From positions 2,779,501-2,843,500 of the forward strand of contig JADJLG010000001.1 of the NCBI GenBank assembly GCA_016710235.1: 64,000 bases of DNA, written 5' to 3'. Positions within the stretch are counted from its first letter, which is position 1, and every line of letters begins with the position of its first letter. This document shows, in pieces, positions 47,651 through 56,169 of this stretch. The position numbers and the translations under genes are program-made. Below the pieces are notes generated by a model that saw only the letters and a program-made list of their open reading frames with translations, made no database searches and was not told the origin of the DNA. The stretch comes from Saprospiraceae bacterium (GTDB lineage: Bacteria; Bacteroidota; Bacteroidia; Chitinophagales; Saprospiraceae).

Positions 47651-47699
47651 TAAAGTAAGCTCAATGATTGCTTGACATTTTATTTTTGAGCTTACTTTT
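47651..47699. terminator. Bidirectional hairpin between convergent genes
   Basis: TAAAGTAAGCTCAA and its exact complement (14 bp) flank a 21-base loop between the LEA-like gene and the convergent pyrophosphohydrolase gene, which ends at 47701. Confidence 0.75.
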
Positions 47700-47700
47700 A

Positions 47701-48186
47701 TTATTTTGTGAGGATACTTTGGAGATTTGCAGGAGAGTAACTGATTGATTTCAACACCTTGTTATCTTCTGTTCGATATAATATAAATTTCCCTTCTTTT
47801 GGTTTTAAATAACCATCTGTATTTTTTTCGATCTTGTACCAGCTGAGACTTGCCTCTGCATCTTTTTGATCTGGACATGCCTTGCTCATGTTTGATCTTT
47901 GAACTTCAGTAAACATTTCAGCAAATTTTTCTCCCAAACCAAATTCCAGAATGGCACCCGAAAGTACATACTGCAAATCGCAAAATGCATCTGCCGCTGC
48001 AACAATATCATTCGCTTGAATCGCTTCTTTCAATTCATTCAGTTCTTCCTGGAGCAATGAGACCCTCAGCTCACATCTTTTTACATCCGGAATTTGAGGA
48101 GTAGTTTGCACAGGTAAATCAAATAAATGATGAAAATCCGCAACACTATTAAGTGCTTGTGCTTCAGCAAAAATTATTTCATTCAT
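47701..48186 (-). CDS. MazG-like nucleoside triphosphate pyrophosphohydrolase
   Basis: An all-alpha NTP pyrophosphohydrolase of 161 residues. The metal-binding acidic pattern is LLQEELNELKEAI followed by AAADAFCDLQYVLSGAI, the E-x2-E...D-x3-D arrangement of MazG/HisE/dUTPase-2 families. Such enzymes clean damaged or excess (d)NTPs. A C-terminal region (WYKIEKNTDGYLKPKEGKFIL) is an extension seen in stand-alone Bacteroidota members. It lies just downstream of a terminator of the TPR gene, so it needs its own promoter, which I could not place. The exact substrate is unknown. Confidence 0.85.
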   Translation of the reverse strand: MNEIIFAEAQALNSVADFHHLFDLPVQTTPQIPDVKRCELRVSLLQEELNELKEAIQANDIVAAADAFCDLQYVLSGAILEFGLGEKFAEMFTEVQRSNMSKACPDQKDAEASLSWYKIEKNTDGYLKPKEGKFILYRTEDNKVLKSISYSPANLQSILTK

Positions 48187-48192
48187 AATTAA

Positions 48193-48224
48193 TAAAAAAA
48201 AGCCACAAAAAAAAATGTGGCTTT
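48193..48224 (-). terminator. Rho-independent terminator of the TPR gene
   Basis: AAAGCCACA (48199-48207) and TGTGGCTTT (48216-48224) form a 9-bp stem; on the minus strand it is followed by a T-run (complement of the A-run at 48193-48201). It ends the transcript coming from 48242-49555. Confidence 0.85.
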
Positions 48225-48241
48225 AGTATTTTGAATTTAGT

Positions 48242-49555
48242 TTACATTTTTTCTAAGCGAGCTTTGTAAAGATTGGACTTTTCAAAATTGCCTTTTCTAG
48301 CATAAATTTCTTTCAATGCAATTATTGTATTCTTGTCTGACGGATCTATTTTTTCAGCTTTCTCAAGATAAGGTAAAGCTTGATCAAAAATAGCACCCAT
48401 TTCTGCAACTTTCTCTTTATACTTTTTAGTACCTTCAGCAGTATAATCTGAAGATAGCTTATTTACTTCTTTCCCAACTTGTGCAGCTTTGTTGTAATGG
48501 AGTGCACCTAAACTATATACAGCAATAAAATTATTCGGTTCTTTGGTCAATGCATCGTTATAATGATTTATTGCTTCAGCCATATACTCATTCGCTTTAG
48601 CTGCATCATTTGCCTCCCAAGCTTTCTGACAAAGATTGTCATAAACGTTTCCTAATGTATTATAAATCGATACATTGTTTGGTTCGATCTCTTTAGCTTT
48701 TTTCAGCTTATCAATCAATTCAGTAAGTTTTCCTTTCTGAAGGAAAAGATTGATTTCAGAAAATAGTAGATTGTTGTCGTTAGGAAACTTTGTTCTTCCC
48801 TCAGCTAAAACTTCTTCTGCTTTTGTGTCTTCCTTTGTGGATTGATAATATTCGAATAATCCCTGATAAATGGTTGCTCCTGAACCATTTTTATCATTGA
48901 AATTTCTTTTTTTCAACTCTTCCAAATATGGGACTGAAGCAGCTCGGTTGCTGATATTCATGCCTGCAAGTGCCGTGATATACAATTGATTCTGGTAATC
49001 ATCTGCTTGGTTAAACACCGATTTCATACCATTGTCTTGTAACATTTTGTCTATTTTTAAAACCGCTTCAAAACAGTTGAATGCATTTTCGTAGCCGTTC
49101 TCGTTTTTACCGTTGGAAAAATTATTGTATCCAAAACTTTGTAAATACGCTGAAGTCTCTTGTAATGCTTTCAAGGCATCTTTAGTTTCGAAACCTTTTA
49201 CTGCCGTTTCTTTTGCTTTGATGAATGATTGATATGCCTTCCAAGCAGCTAGAGGATCTTTTAATTTATACTTGTTTTGTAGTGTTTGCATAGAAGCGTT
49301 TTCGATAGCACTTAATGCATTGTAGACATTGCCACGCACCATCCATGTTTTATGTTGTGTGGTCACTGCAGGGTCCATATATACTGCATCGATGATTTTT
49401 TGAGCTTCGCTGAGTTTTCCAGCACTATTGACTTGATCTAACTGGTATAAACCATAGAGCTTGTCTGCTTTCTTGACATCTTTTTCTGGTTCTTGAGCGA
49501 AGGCTATTGATAAGCCAAGAAACATGATTAAACTGACTAAAAAAGTATTTTTCAT
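48242..49555 (-). CDS. Secreted/periplasmic TPR-repeat protein
   Basis: A signal peptide (NTFLVSLIMFLGLSIAFAQ) is followed by about 400 residues of helical TPR units, for example NVSIYNTLGNVYDNLCQKAW, EAINHYNDALTKEPNNFIAVYSLGALHYNKA and ALPYLEKAEKIDPSDKNTIIALKEIYARKG. TPR proteins of this kind serve as scaffolds in the periplasm or at the outer membrane; the partner is unknown. The 437 residues are common for such Bacteroidota proteins. It lies 84 bp downstream of gyrA on the same strand and ends at its own terminator. Confidence 0.88.
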   Translation of the reverse strand: MKNTFLVSLIMFLGLSIAFAQEPEKDVKKADKLYGLYQLDQVNSAGKLSEAQKIIDAVYMDPAVTTQHKTWMVRGNVYNALSAIENASMQTLQNKYKLKDPLAAWKAYQSFIKAKETAVKGFETKDALKALQETSAYLQSFGYNNFSNGKNENGYENAFNCFEAVLKIDKMLQDNGMKSVFNQADDYQNQLYITALAGMNISNRAASVPYLEELKKRNFNDKNGSGATIYQGLFEYYQSTKEDTKAEEVLAEGRTKFPNDNNLLFSEINLFLQKGKLTELIDKLKKAKEIEPNNVSIYNTLGNVYDNLCQKAWEANDAAKANEYMAEAINHYNDALTKEPNNFIAVYSLGALHYNKAAQVGKEVNKLSSDYTAEGTKKYKEKVAEMGAIFDQALPYLEKAEKIDPSDKNTIIALKEIYARKGNFEKSNLYKARLEKM

Positions 49556-49639
49556 TCTGTATGATTATGATAGTTTAAAACTTTTGTTCTGGGGAAAAAA
49601 TTCAAAAAGGAATTTGAATTTTGGTTAAAATAATTTTAA

Positions 49640-52144
49640 TTATTCTTCAGAATCTTCGATTTCACCTTCAATAATTTCAAATTGATCTGCCTTTGGATCG
49701 TCTTCATCCCTTTTAACGACAGCCACATCGCCTATATTGTCACCTTCATCCAGTCTTATCAATCGAACGCCTTGTGTTGCCCGTCCCATTATGCGAAGTG
49801 TGTCTAATGCCATTCTGATCATTACCCCATTGGTTGTGGTGATCATTAGATCATCAGTATCATGCACTGATTTGATGGCAACCAATTGTCCGGTTTTGTC
49901 AGTGATGTTTATTGTTTTAACACCCTTGCCTCCTCTATTCGTGACGCGATAGTCATCAAGAAGCGATTTTTTACCATTTCCTTTTTCAGAGACTACAAGA
50001 ATTGAAATGTCCTTGTCTTCAGGATCGACACATACAAGCCCAATAACGCAATCATCAATACTAGAATTCAGTTGAATTCCCTTGACGCCTGCTGCACTCC
50101 TACCCATAGGTCTGACTGTTGATTCTGGAAAGCGAATCGCCCGGCCAAATTTATTGGCAATCAGAATTTCATTATTTCCATTAGTAAGTTTGACCTCCAT
50201 GAGCTGATCTCCTTCATTAATTGAGATGGCAATGATACCATTTGCTCTCGGGCGGCTAAAATCTTCCAAGGATGATTTTTTAATAATTCCTCTTTTTGTA
50301 CAAAATACGACATAATGATTATCCAGAAACTCCTTATCTTCTAGGTTTTTGATATTGATATATGCTCTGACTCTATCCTCTTTTGGAAGGTTAACAAGAT
50401 TTTGAATGGCACGACCTAATGAAGTTTTTGCCGCTTCAGGTATTTCAAAGACACGCAACCAATAACATTTGCCTAGTTCTGTAAATAAAAGCAAATAATT
50501 GTGATTGGAAGCAATGAACATATGTTCGATAAAGTCTTCATCTTTTGTTTTACTTCCTGCCGAACCTCTACCTCCTCTACTTTGGATACGGTATTCACTA
50601 GTTTTTGTTCGTTTGATATATCCTTGGTGTGAGATAGTCACAACAACCTCGTCATTCGCAATAATATCCTCAATATTAATATCTCCATCGACATGTGTAA
50701 TTTCAGTCTTTCTCGCATCGCCAAATTTGTCAATAATGGTTTGAAGTTCTGTTTTGATGATATCTTTTTGAATGTTTCTATCACCAAGAATTTCTTCCAA
50801 TCGTTTGATTTCAGCTATTAATTCATCATACTCTTCTTTCAGTTTTTCTCTTTCCAGGCCTGTTAGTTTTTGCAATCGCATGTCTAAGATTGCTTTTGCT
50901 TGAATTTCCGAAAACTCAAATTTAGAAACAAGGCCTTCTTTTGCATCTTCAACTGTGCGTGATGCACGAATAAGTGCTATGATCTCATCCAGAAAGTCAA
51001 GAGCCTTCAGGAGGCCTTCAAGGATATGTGCTTTATCTTGGGCTTGCTTGAGCAAATAGTTAGTCCGACGTACGATGACTTCTAACCTAAACTGTATAAA
51101 TTCAGTAATCAGATCTTTAAGTCCCAATGTTTTAGGACGACCCTTGACCAACGCAATATTGTTGATCCCGTACGATGTTTGCAACGAGGTATATTTGAAT
51201 AAGTTGCTGAGTACAACAGAGCCAATTGCATCTTTCTTGAGTTCGATCACTATTCTTACGCCTGTCCGGTCAGATTCGTCTCTGACGTCAGAGATTCCTG
51301 TAATTTTGTCTTCATTGACTAACTCGGCAATTTTCTCTATGAGAATTGCTTTATTGACCTGAAATGGAATCTCAGAAACGATAATCGATTCGCGATTGGA
51401 TTCAGTAACGATTTCAGCCCTCGCCCTGACGATACATTTTCCTCTACCTGTATGATAGGCTTCTTTTATTCCTGATGTGCCATAAATAATTCCTCCAGTT
51501 GGAAAGTCAGGGGCGGGAATAAATTCCATCAATTCGTCTACTGTTATGTCTTCATTAGCCAAGCTTGCTATCACAGCACCGCATACTTCGCTAAGATTAT
51601 GAGGCAACATATTTGTAGCCATACCTACAGCAATTCCTGTAGATCCATTGATCAGCAAATTGGGCAATTTGGCAGGCAATACAGTGGGCTCCTCTAACGA
51701 ATCGTCAAAATTGAATCTAAAATCGACAGTATCTTTGTCGATATCATCCATAAGTTCATCTGAAAGTCGTGAAAGTCTTACTTCGGTATATCGCATGGCT
51801 GCAGGCGAATCTCCATCCATTGATCCAAAGTTACCCTGACCATCTACGAGTTTATAGCGCATGGACCAATCTTGAGCCATTCTAACCATAGCATCATAAA
51901 CTGATGAATCCCCATGAGGATGATACTTTCCAAGTACCTCCCCTACGATTCTAGCAGACTTCTTGTATGGTCTGTTATAAGCAAGCCCAAGCTCGCTCAT
52001 TCCATAAAGAACTCTTCGGTGTACAGGCTTTAATCCATCTCTCACATCGGGCAATGCTCTTGCCACAATGACGGACATGGAATAGTCAATATATGACGTC
52101 TTTAACTGGTCTTCAATCTGAACAGGTATAATGCGATCTTGCAT
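49640..52144 (-). CDS. gyrA: DNA gyrase subunit A
   Basis: Breaks and rejoins DNA in negative supercoiling, with GyrB. The catalytic tyrosine is in PAAMRYTEVRLS, and GQGNFGSMDGDSPA and the GyrA-box-like SRGGRGSAGSKTKDEDF are present with the C-terminal pinwheel. The quinolone region reads HPHGDSSVYDAMVRMAQ: the Ser and Asp at E. coli positions 83 and 87 are retained, so no classical resistance change is seen. I chose the ATG at 52144 (MQDRIIPVQIED) over a hydrophobic extension to 52213. The 834 residues are normal. Confidence 0.97.
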   Translation of the reverse strand: MQDRIIPVQIEDQLKTSYIDYSMSVIVARALPDVRDGLKPVHRRVLYGMSELGLAYNRPYKKSARIVGEVLGKYHPHGDSSVYDAMVRMAQDWSMRYKLVDGQGNFGSMDGDSPAAMRYTEVRLSRLSDELMDDIDKDTVDFRFNFDDSLEEPTVLPAKLPNLLINGSTGIAVGMATNMLPHNLSEVCGAVIASLANEDITVDELMEFIPAPDFPTGGIIYGTSGIKEAYHTGRGKCIVRARAEIVTESNRESIIVSEIPFQVNKAILIEKIAELVNEDKITGISDVRDESDRTGVRIVIELKKDAIGSVVLSNLFKYTSLQTSYGINNIALVKGRPKTLGLKDLITEFIQFRLEVIVRRTNYLLKQAQDKAHILEGLLKALDFLDEIIALIRASRTVEDAKEGLVSKFEFSEIQAKAILDMRLQKLTGLEREKLKEEYDELIAEIKRLEEILGDRNIQKDIIKTELQTIIDKFGDARKTEITHVDGDINIEDIIANDEVVVTISHQGYIKRTKTSEYRIQSRGGRGSAGSKTKDEDFIEHMFIASNHNYLLLFTELGKCYWLRVFEIPEAAKTSLGRAIQNLVNLPKEDRVRAYINIKNLEDKEFLDNHYVVFCTKRGIIKKSSLEDFSRPRANGIIAISINEGDQLMEVKLTNGNNEILIANKFGRAIRFPESTVRPMGRSAAGVKGIQLNSSIDDCVIGLVCVDPEDKDISILVVSEKGNGKKSLLDDYRVTNRGGKGVKTINITDKTGQLVAIKSVHDTDDLMITTTNGVMIRMALDTLRIMGRATQGVRLIRLDEGDNIGDVAVVKRDEDDPKADQFEIIEGEIEDSEE

Positions 52145-52302
52145 AAAATCATCCTTTTCTAAAAAGCTCACAAAAATACAAAAAAGTACCCGAATCTGGT
52201 AAAATATAGCCATGAAAATCTATAAATATTTGATTGATTTTCTGTGTTTTATAATGATTTCTTAATAATAGCAACGAAAAACCATTTCCACATCCGAAAT
52301 AT

Positions 52303-52310
52303 TATCTTTG
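52303..52310 (+). promoter_or_regulatory. -7 box TATCTTTG for menG-porT
   Basis: Perfect TAnnTTTG match ending 13 bases before the menG start, implying a leader of only a few bases. No clean TTG was seen at the usual distance. Confidence 0.5.
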
Positions 52311-52323
52311 AGCCATAAAAGGT

Positions 52324-53055
52324 ATGCAAACTGTAAGACCATATAAGGATTCTACAGATTCAAAATCTGAACAGGTGGAACGTATGTTCGATCGCATTGC
52401 GCCTACTTATGATTTCCTAAACTCCTTGCTCAGCGTAGGTATTGATCATTATTGGAGGAAAAGGGCAATCCGAGAATTAGCTCCTGTAACGGATAATTTA
52501 AATATCTTAGACGTAGCAACAGGTACTGGAGTTCTAAGTTTTCAAACATTGAAATCTTACCCGAAGGCGCAGATCACAGGCATTGACATCGCCGACAAAA
52601 TGTTGGACGTTGGCAGGGTAAGATCTACAAAATCCGGACTTGATTCAAACCTCAAGTTTTTAAAGGCGGATTCATTGAATTTACCTTTTGAGGCGAATAC
52701 TTTCGATCGCACGATGGTTGCTTTTGGAGTGAGAAATTTTGAAAATCTGGATAAAGGCCTAATGGAAATGTACCGCGTATTAAAGCCAGGAGCGAAATGT
52801 GTAGTGCTTGAATTTTCTAAACCCCGCACATGGCCTATCAAACCTCTTTTTGGATTTTATTTTCAAAATATCCTCCCTCTAATTGGAAGAATATTGTCAA
52901 AGGATCCTGCAGCTTACCAATATTTATTTCAATCTGTGCAACAGTTTCCTGATTTTGACCGTTTCGTAGACACTATGGCTCAAGCGGGCTTTAAAAATTG
53001 CCGATTTCAATCATTGACCTTTGGAATATGTTGTTTATATACAGGAACCAAATAA
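52324..53055 (+). CDS. menG: Demethylmenaquinone methyltransferase
   Basis: SAM-dependent C-methylation, the last step of menaquinone synthesis. UbiE/MenG motifs are VERMFDRIAPTYDFLNSLLS, LDVATGTGVLSFQ (SAM loop), GIDIADKMLDVGR and VVLEFSKPR. The 243 residues are standard. Its 3' end overlaps the start of porT by 28 bp, an arrangement I recall as common in Bacteroidota. Menaquinone is the usual respiratory quinone of the phylum. Confidence 0.95.
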   Translation: MQTVRPYKDSTDSKSEQVERMFDRIAPTYDFLNSLLSVGIDHYWRKRAIRELAPVTDNLNILDVATGTGVLSFQTLKSYPKAQITGIDIADKMLDVGRVRSTKSGLDSNLKFLKADSLNLPFEANTFDRTMVAFGVRNFENLDKGLMEMYRVLKPGAKCVVLEFSKPRTWPIKPLFGFYFQNILPLIGRILSKDPAAYQYLFQSVQQFPDFDRFVDTMAQAGFKNCRFQSLTFGICCLYTGTK

Positions 53056-53744
53056 TTGTTTTTTTACTGACCATCTGTATCACTTCCATGCTGTCTGCGC
53101 AGTCGAGCTACAAAAGTTACAATTATTTGGGATTTAAGAAAAAAAACCACTATTTTGGGTTGACGGTTGCTTACAATCAAAGCGGCTTCAAAATTGAACA
53201 CTCAAAACGATTTATCCAAAACCCGGTTTACAAAATTAATGAAGGCATCAGTAATCCTGGATTAACATTAAGCATGGTCAATAATTTTAAAATTGGAGAT
53301 TATTTTGACTTCAGATTATTGCCATCAGTTTCGCTTTCATACCGTAAAATAAATTATACCTTTATCGCATCAGGAGAGCAAAAAACAGACCTGATTGAAT
53401 CAGTATTTGGGGAATTACCTATGTTAATTCGTTTCACTAGCGCCCCATATAAAGACAAGCGGTTTTATGTGTTGGCCGGAGTAAAATATTCATATGATTT
53501 TTCTTCAAATAGTCGATCTGATAAAAACAAGTTTGAAATAATAAGGATTTCTCCCCATGACTTTCAAGTAGAGGTTGGAATAGGAATGCAATTCTATATG
53601 CCGTTCTTTATTTTCTCTCCTGAATTCAAGTTTTCTCACGGGCTTGGAAATCTCTTGATTTATGACAAAAACCTTGTTGAATCAACGATTATCGAAAAAT
53701 TATTTTCAAAAATAATTACTTTCAGTTTCCATTTTGAGGGTTAA
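53028..53744 (+). CDS. porT: Type IX secretion system protein PorT
   Basis: Outer-membrane barrel protein of the T9SS. The position right behind menG and the pattern NYLGFKKKNHYFGLTVAYNQSGFKIEHS, NPGLTLSMVNNFKIG, FDFRLLPSVSLSYR and FQVEVGIGMQFYMPFFIFSPEFKFSHGL fit PorT. The ATG at 53028 (MLFIYRNQIIVFLLTICITS) gives a signal peptide cleaved after MLSAQ; the reading can extend to a TTG at 52998 but there is no reason to use it. The 238 residues are usual. It links directly to the many T9SS cargo proteins in this window. Its 3' end overlaps the convergent acpH gene by 23 bp. Confidence 0.88.
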   Translation: MLFIYRNQIIVFLLTICITSMLSAQSSYKSYNYLGFKKKNHYFGLTVAYNQSGFKIEHSKRFIQNPVYKINEGISNPGLTLSMVNNFKIGDYFDFRLLPSVSLSYRKINYTFIASGEQKTDLIESVFGELPMLIRFTSAPYKDKRFYVLAGVKYSYDFSSNSRSDKNKFEIIRISPHDFQVEVGIGMQFYMPFFIFSPEFKFSHGLGNLLIYDKNLVESTIIEKLFSKIITFSFHFEG

Positions 53745-54315
53745 GCCAGTTTTCTTTTTCCTTTACAATTGCCTCAAATAATTTAATGAACTCTTCATTC
53801 AGAAATTCAGAATGAAGTATAATTTCCGGTATTGTTTTTGTGAAATCCACATCGAACTTTGCTTTCCGGTTCATTCGATCCAATACGAATTTCATCTCAT
53901 CCAAATTTGAATATCTCCTGAGCCACCTGTCTTCAACAATTTTTAAAATGAACAATTGAATTGAATCTGGAAGTTTGCTGGCATTTTGTTTTAGCATTTT
54001 ATAAACTAGATCACTAAATATCTCATAAGGTATAGTGTAAAAATGTGACCAGTTTTTTGCCAGAAAATAATCCAGAATAATATCTAAAGCGACAGGTGCA
54101 TATCTACCCACAGCCGGTTTGAAAATGGGTAGCATAGTTTTGTAAGATTCATGCGCATCACAAAATGCATCCAATTTTCTGTGAAAAACTACTCCGGCTT
54201 TAATATCCTGATCCAGTGCATCTATCTGTTTCAACGAGAGTAGATCTGCTGTTAGATTTCCTAGAGTTATGCTTGTAGCCGGAAATGTTAGAGAAATGTG
54301 ACCCAGGTAATTCAA
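53722..54315 (-). CDS. acpH: Acyl carrier protein phosphodiesterase (AcpH family)
   Basis: Family enzyme that removes the phosphopantetheine arm from holo-ACP. The signature N-terminus NYLGHISLTFPATSITLGNLTADLL is followed by GVVFHRKLDAFCDAHESYKTM and VALDIILDYFLAKNWSHF, with the His/Asp metal-binding residues. Homologues begin M-N-[FY]-L-[AG]-H, so the start is the TTG at 54315, an unusual start codon. At 197 residues it is of normal length. It is convergent with porT (23-bp overlap) and divergent from ychF. Confidence 0.88.
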   Translation of the reverse strand: MNYLGHISLTFPATSITLGNLTADLLSLKQIDALDQDIKAGVVFHRKLDAFCDAHESYKTMLPIFKPAVGRYAPVALDIILDYFLAKNWSHFYTIPYEIFSDLVYKMLKQNASKLPDSIQLFILKIVEDRWLRRYSNLDEMKFVLDRMNRKAKFDVDFTKTIPEIILHSEFLNEEFIKLFEAIVKEKENWLNPQNGN

Positions 54316-54400
54316 TATTATTTTCTTGATGAAGCCAAAATAAATTATGCGTCTTGTTTAATATTTGCAATTCTCTAACAAAAAAGAATAATTTGAAGTT

Positions 54401-54408
54401 TACCTTTG
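54401..54408 (+). promoter_or_regulatory. -7 box TACCTTTG for ychF
   Basis: Matches TAnnTTTG and ends 15 bases before the ychF start. A TTG at 54365-54367 is 33 bp away, too far for the consensus spacing. Confidence 0.45.
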
Positions 54409-54423
54409 CCCAAAATTTAAAAT

Positions 54424-55518
54424 ATGGGTTTGCAATGTGGAATCGTGGGCTTGCCAAATGTCGGTAAATCAACTTTGTTTAATGCGTTAACATCAGCTGG
54501 TGCTTTAGCTGCCAATTACCCATTTGCGACCAAAGATCCAAATGTTGGAGTAATTCTAGTGCCTGATTATCGCTTGCAAGAGTTAGCAGCTATTGCGCTG
54601 CCACAGAGAGTAGTCCCTACAACTGTTGATATCGTCGATATAGCCGGTCTAATCAAAGGAGCATCTAAAGGGGAAGGCCTGGGAAATCAATTTTTGGCTA
54701 ATATTCGAGAAGTGGATGCAATCATCCACGTTGTAAGAGCTTTTGATAATGACAATGTGATTCATGTGGATGGCTCTGTGGATCCCATTCGCGACAAGGA
54801 AATTGTAGATATGGAGCTGCTACTCAAGGATTTGGAATCTCTGGATAAAAAGCTCGACAAGTTGAGAAAACAAGCAAAAGGAGGTGATAAAGAAATCCTT
54901 CGTGAAATCGACTTCTTGGATTCTCTGAAGGTAAAAATGGAAACTGGTGTTCCGGCCAGAACATTTATAGTAGACGATGAATCGAACAAATTTATTCAAT
55001 CAGCACAGCTGCTCACCGGCAAACCAATCGTATATGTTTGTAATGTTGATGAACAATCAGTGAATACTGGCAATGATCATACAAGAAATTTTGAGAATGC
55101 TGTTAAGAATGAAAATGCAAAAATTATTTTAATCTGTGCGGGGATTGAAGCGGAGATTTCTGAATTACCCGAGGCAGAGAGAAGTGATTTTTTTGTTGAG
55201 ATGGGACTAAAAGAACCAGGTACGCATAAAATAACAAGAGCAGCTTATGAGTTATTGAACTTGATTACTTATTTTACGGTTGGTGAAAAAGAAGTGAGAG
55301 CCTGGACTATTGAGAAAGGTCATAAGGCTCCACAAGCAGCAGGAGTGATTCATACTGATTTTGAGAAGGGTTTTATTCGTGCAGAGGTAATACAGTACCA
55401 TGATTTTATACATTATAAATCAGAATCAGCTTGTCGTTCTGCCGGAAAATTATCAACTGAAGGTAAAGAGTATGTAGTCAAGGATGGCGATATCATGCAT
55501 TTCCTTTTCAATGTGTAG
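54424..55518 (+). CDS. ychF: YchF/Ola1-type ATPase
   Basis: Obg-family P-loop ATPase implicated in translation and redox stress. The family motifs are GIVGLPNVGKSTLFNAL, FATKDPNVGVI, DIAGLIKGASKGEGLGNQFL and the NVDE that replaces NKxD, which gives ATP preference; the TGS domain at the C-terminus has AAGVIHTDFEKGFIRAEVI. The 364 residues are standard. Its TAG stop is followed at once by the ATG of the next gene. Confidence 0.96.
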   Translation: MGLQCGIVGLPNVGKSTLFNALTSAGALAANYPFATKDPNVGVILVPDYRLQELAAIALPQRVVPTTVDIVDIAGLIKGASKGEGLGNQFLANIREVDAIIHVVRAFDNDNVIHVDGSVDPIRDKEIVDMELLLKDLESLDKKLDKLRKQAKGGDKEILREIDFLDSLKVKMETGVPARTFIVDDESNKFIQSAQLLTGKPIVYVCNVDEQSVNTGNDHTRNFENAVKNENAKIILICAGIEAEISELPEAERSDFFVEMGLKEPGTHKITRAAYELLNLITYFTVGEKEVRAWTIEKGHKAPQAAGVIHTDFEKGFIRAEVIQYHDFIHYKSESACRSAGKLSTEGKEYVVKDGDIMHFLFNV

Positions 55519-56031
55519 ATGACAATTTCAATAAATAGGCTTTTTATTCTTTTATTTTTAGCTTTATTTTCTTGCTTTAACTTTAAAGCATATTCGCAGT
55601 ATTTTAAGTCTGCTGCCGGGATTCGGATCAGTGATAACTGGGGAGTTTCTATTGTTCAAATCTTGACAAAGCGCTGGACCGCAGAAATGTTACTTCAACC
55701 TGATCCAGTAGAAGACTTTGTTAAGTCCAATTTGCTGATCAGACACCATCTACCTCTCATTACACGAAGATTCAACTTATATTTGGGTGCCGGTCTAAAT
55801 TTTAGGCTTGGAAAATCAGAAGTAGATTTCGCCAAAACAATTGGTGCGTCAGGAATAGGCGGTCTTGAACTGAAACTAGGTCGATTATTAATTTCGTATG
55901 ATGTTGTTCCTGAAATTCCACTGCATGCGAGCAGTGATTATCTCAGCTTGCAAACCGGATTGAGCCTCAGATATATTCTGATCAAAGCGAACAAAAAAAA
56001 ATGGAATTGGAAAAAGTTTAAATTTGAATAA
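55519..56031 (+). CDS. Predicted small outer-membrane barrel protein
   Basis: A 170-residue exported protein with a signal peptide (RLFILLFLALFSCFNFKAYSQ) and alternating strands (FKSAAGIRISDNWGVSIVQIL, FNLYLGAGLNFRLGKSE, GIGGLELKLGRLLISYDVVP, LQTGLSLRYI), suggesting a small beta-barrel. The tail KKKWNWKKFKFE is basic. No function is known to me. Its ATG directly follows the ychF stop, so it is translationally coupled, which is odd for a cytoplasmic/outer-membrane pair. It ends before a terminator hairpin. Confidence 0.8.
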   Translation: MTISINRLFILLFLALFSCFNFKAYSQYFKSAAGIRISDNWGVSIVQILTKRWTAEMLLQPDPVEDFVKSNLLIRHHLPLITRRFNLYLGAGLNFRLGKSEVDFAKTIGASGIGGLELKLGRLLISYDVVPEIPLHASSDYLSLQTGLSLRYILIKANKKKWNWKKFKFE

Positions 56032-56058
56032 ACTTCAATTTTAAGTTAAAAAAAAAAA

Positions 56059-56083
56059 GGAAAGCCTGTAAAACAAGCTTTCC
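56059..56083 (-). terminator. Terminator of the large surface-protein gene
   Basis: GGAAAGC and GCTTTCC form a 7-bp stem with an 11-base loop. On the minus strand a long T-run follows (the A-run just before 56059), so it ends the minus-strand gene that stops at 56170. Confidence 0.75.
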
Positions 56084-56169
56084 ATTGCGTTCGTTTTTTC
56101 ATTCGTTTCAATAATCAGGCAAACTTTCTGCAAGTTGAAAATAGGAGGAAAAAAAATCTCCGACTAAGT

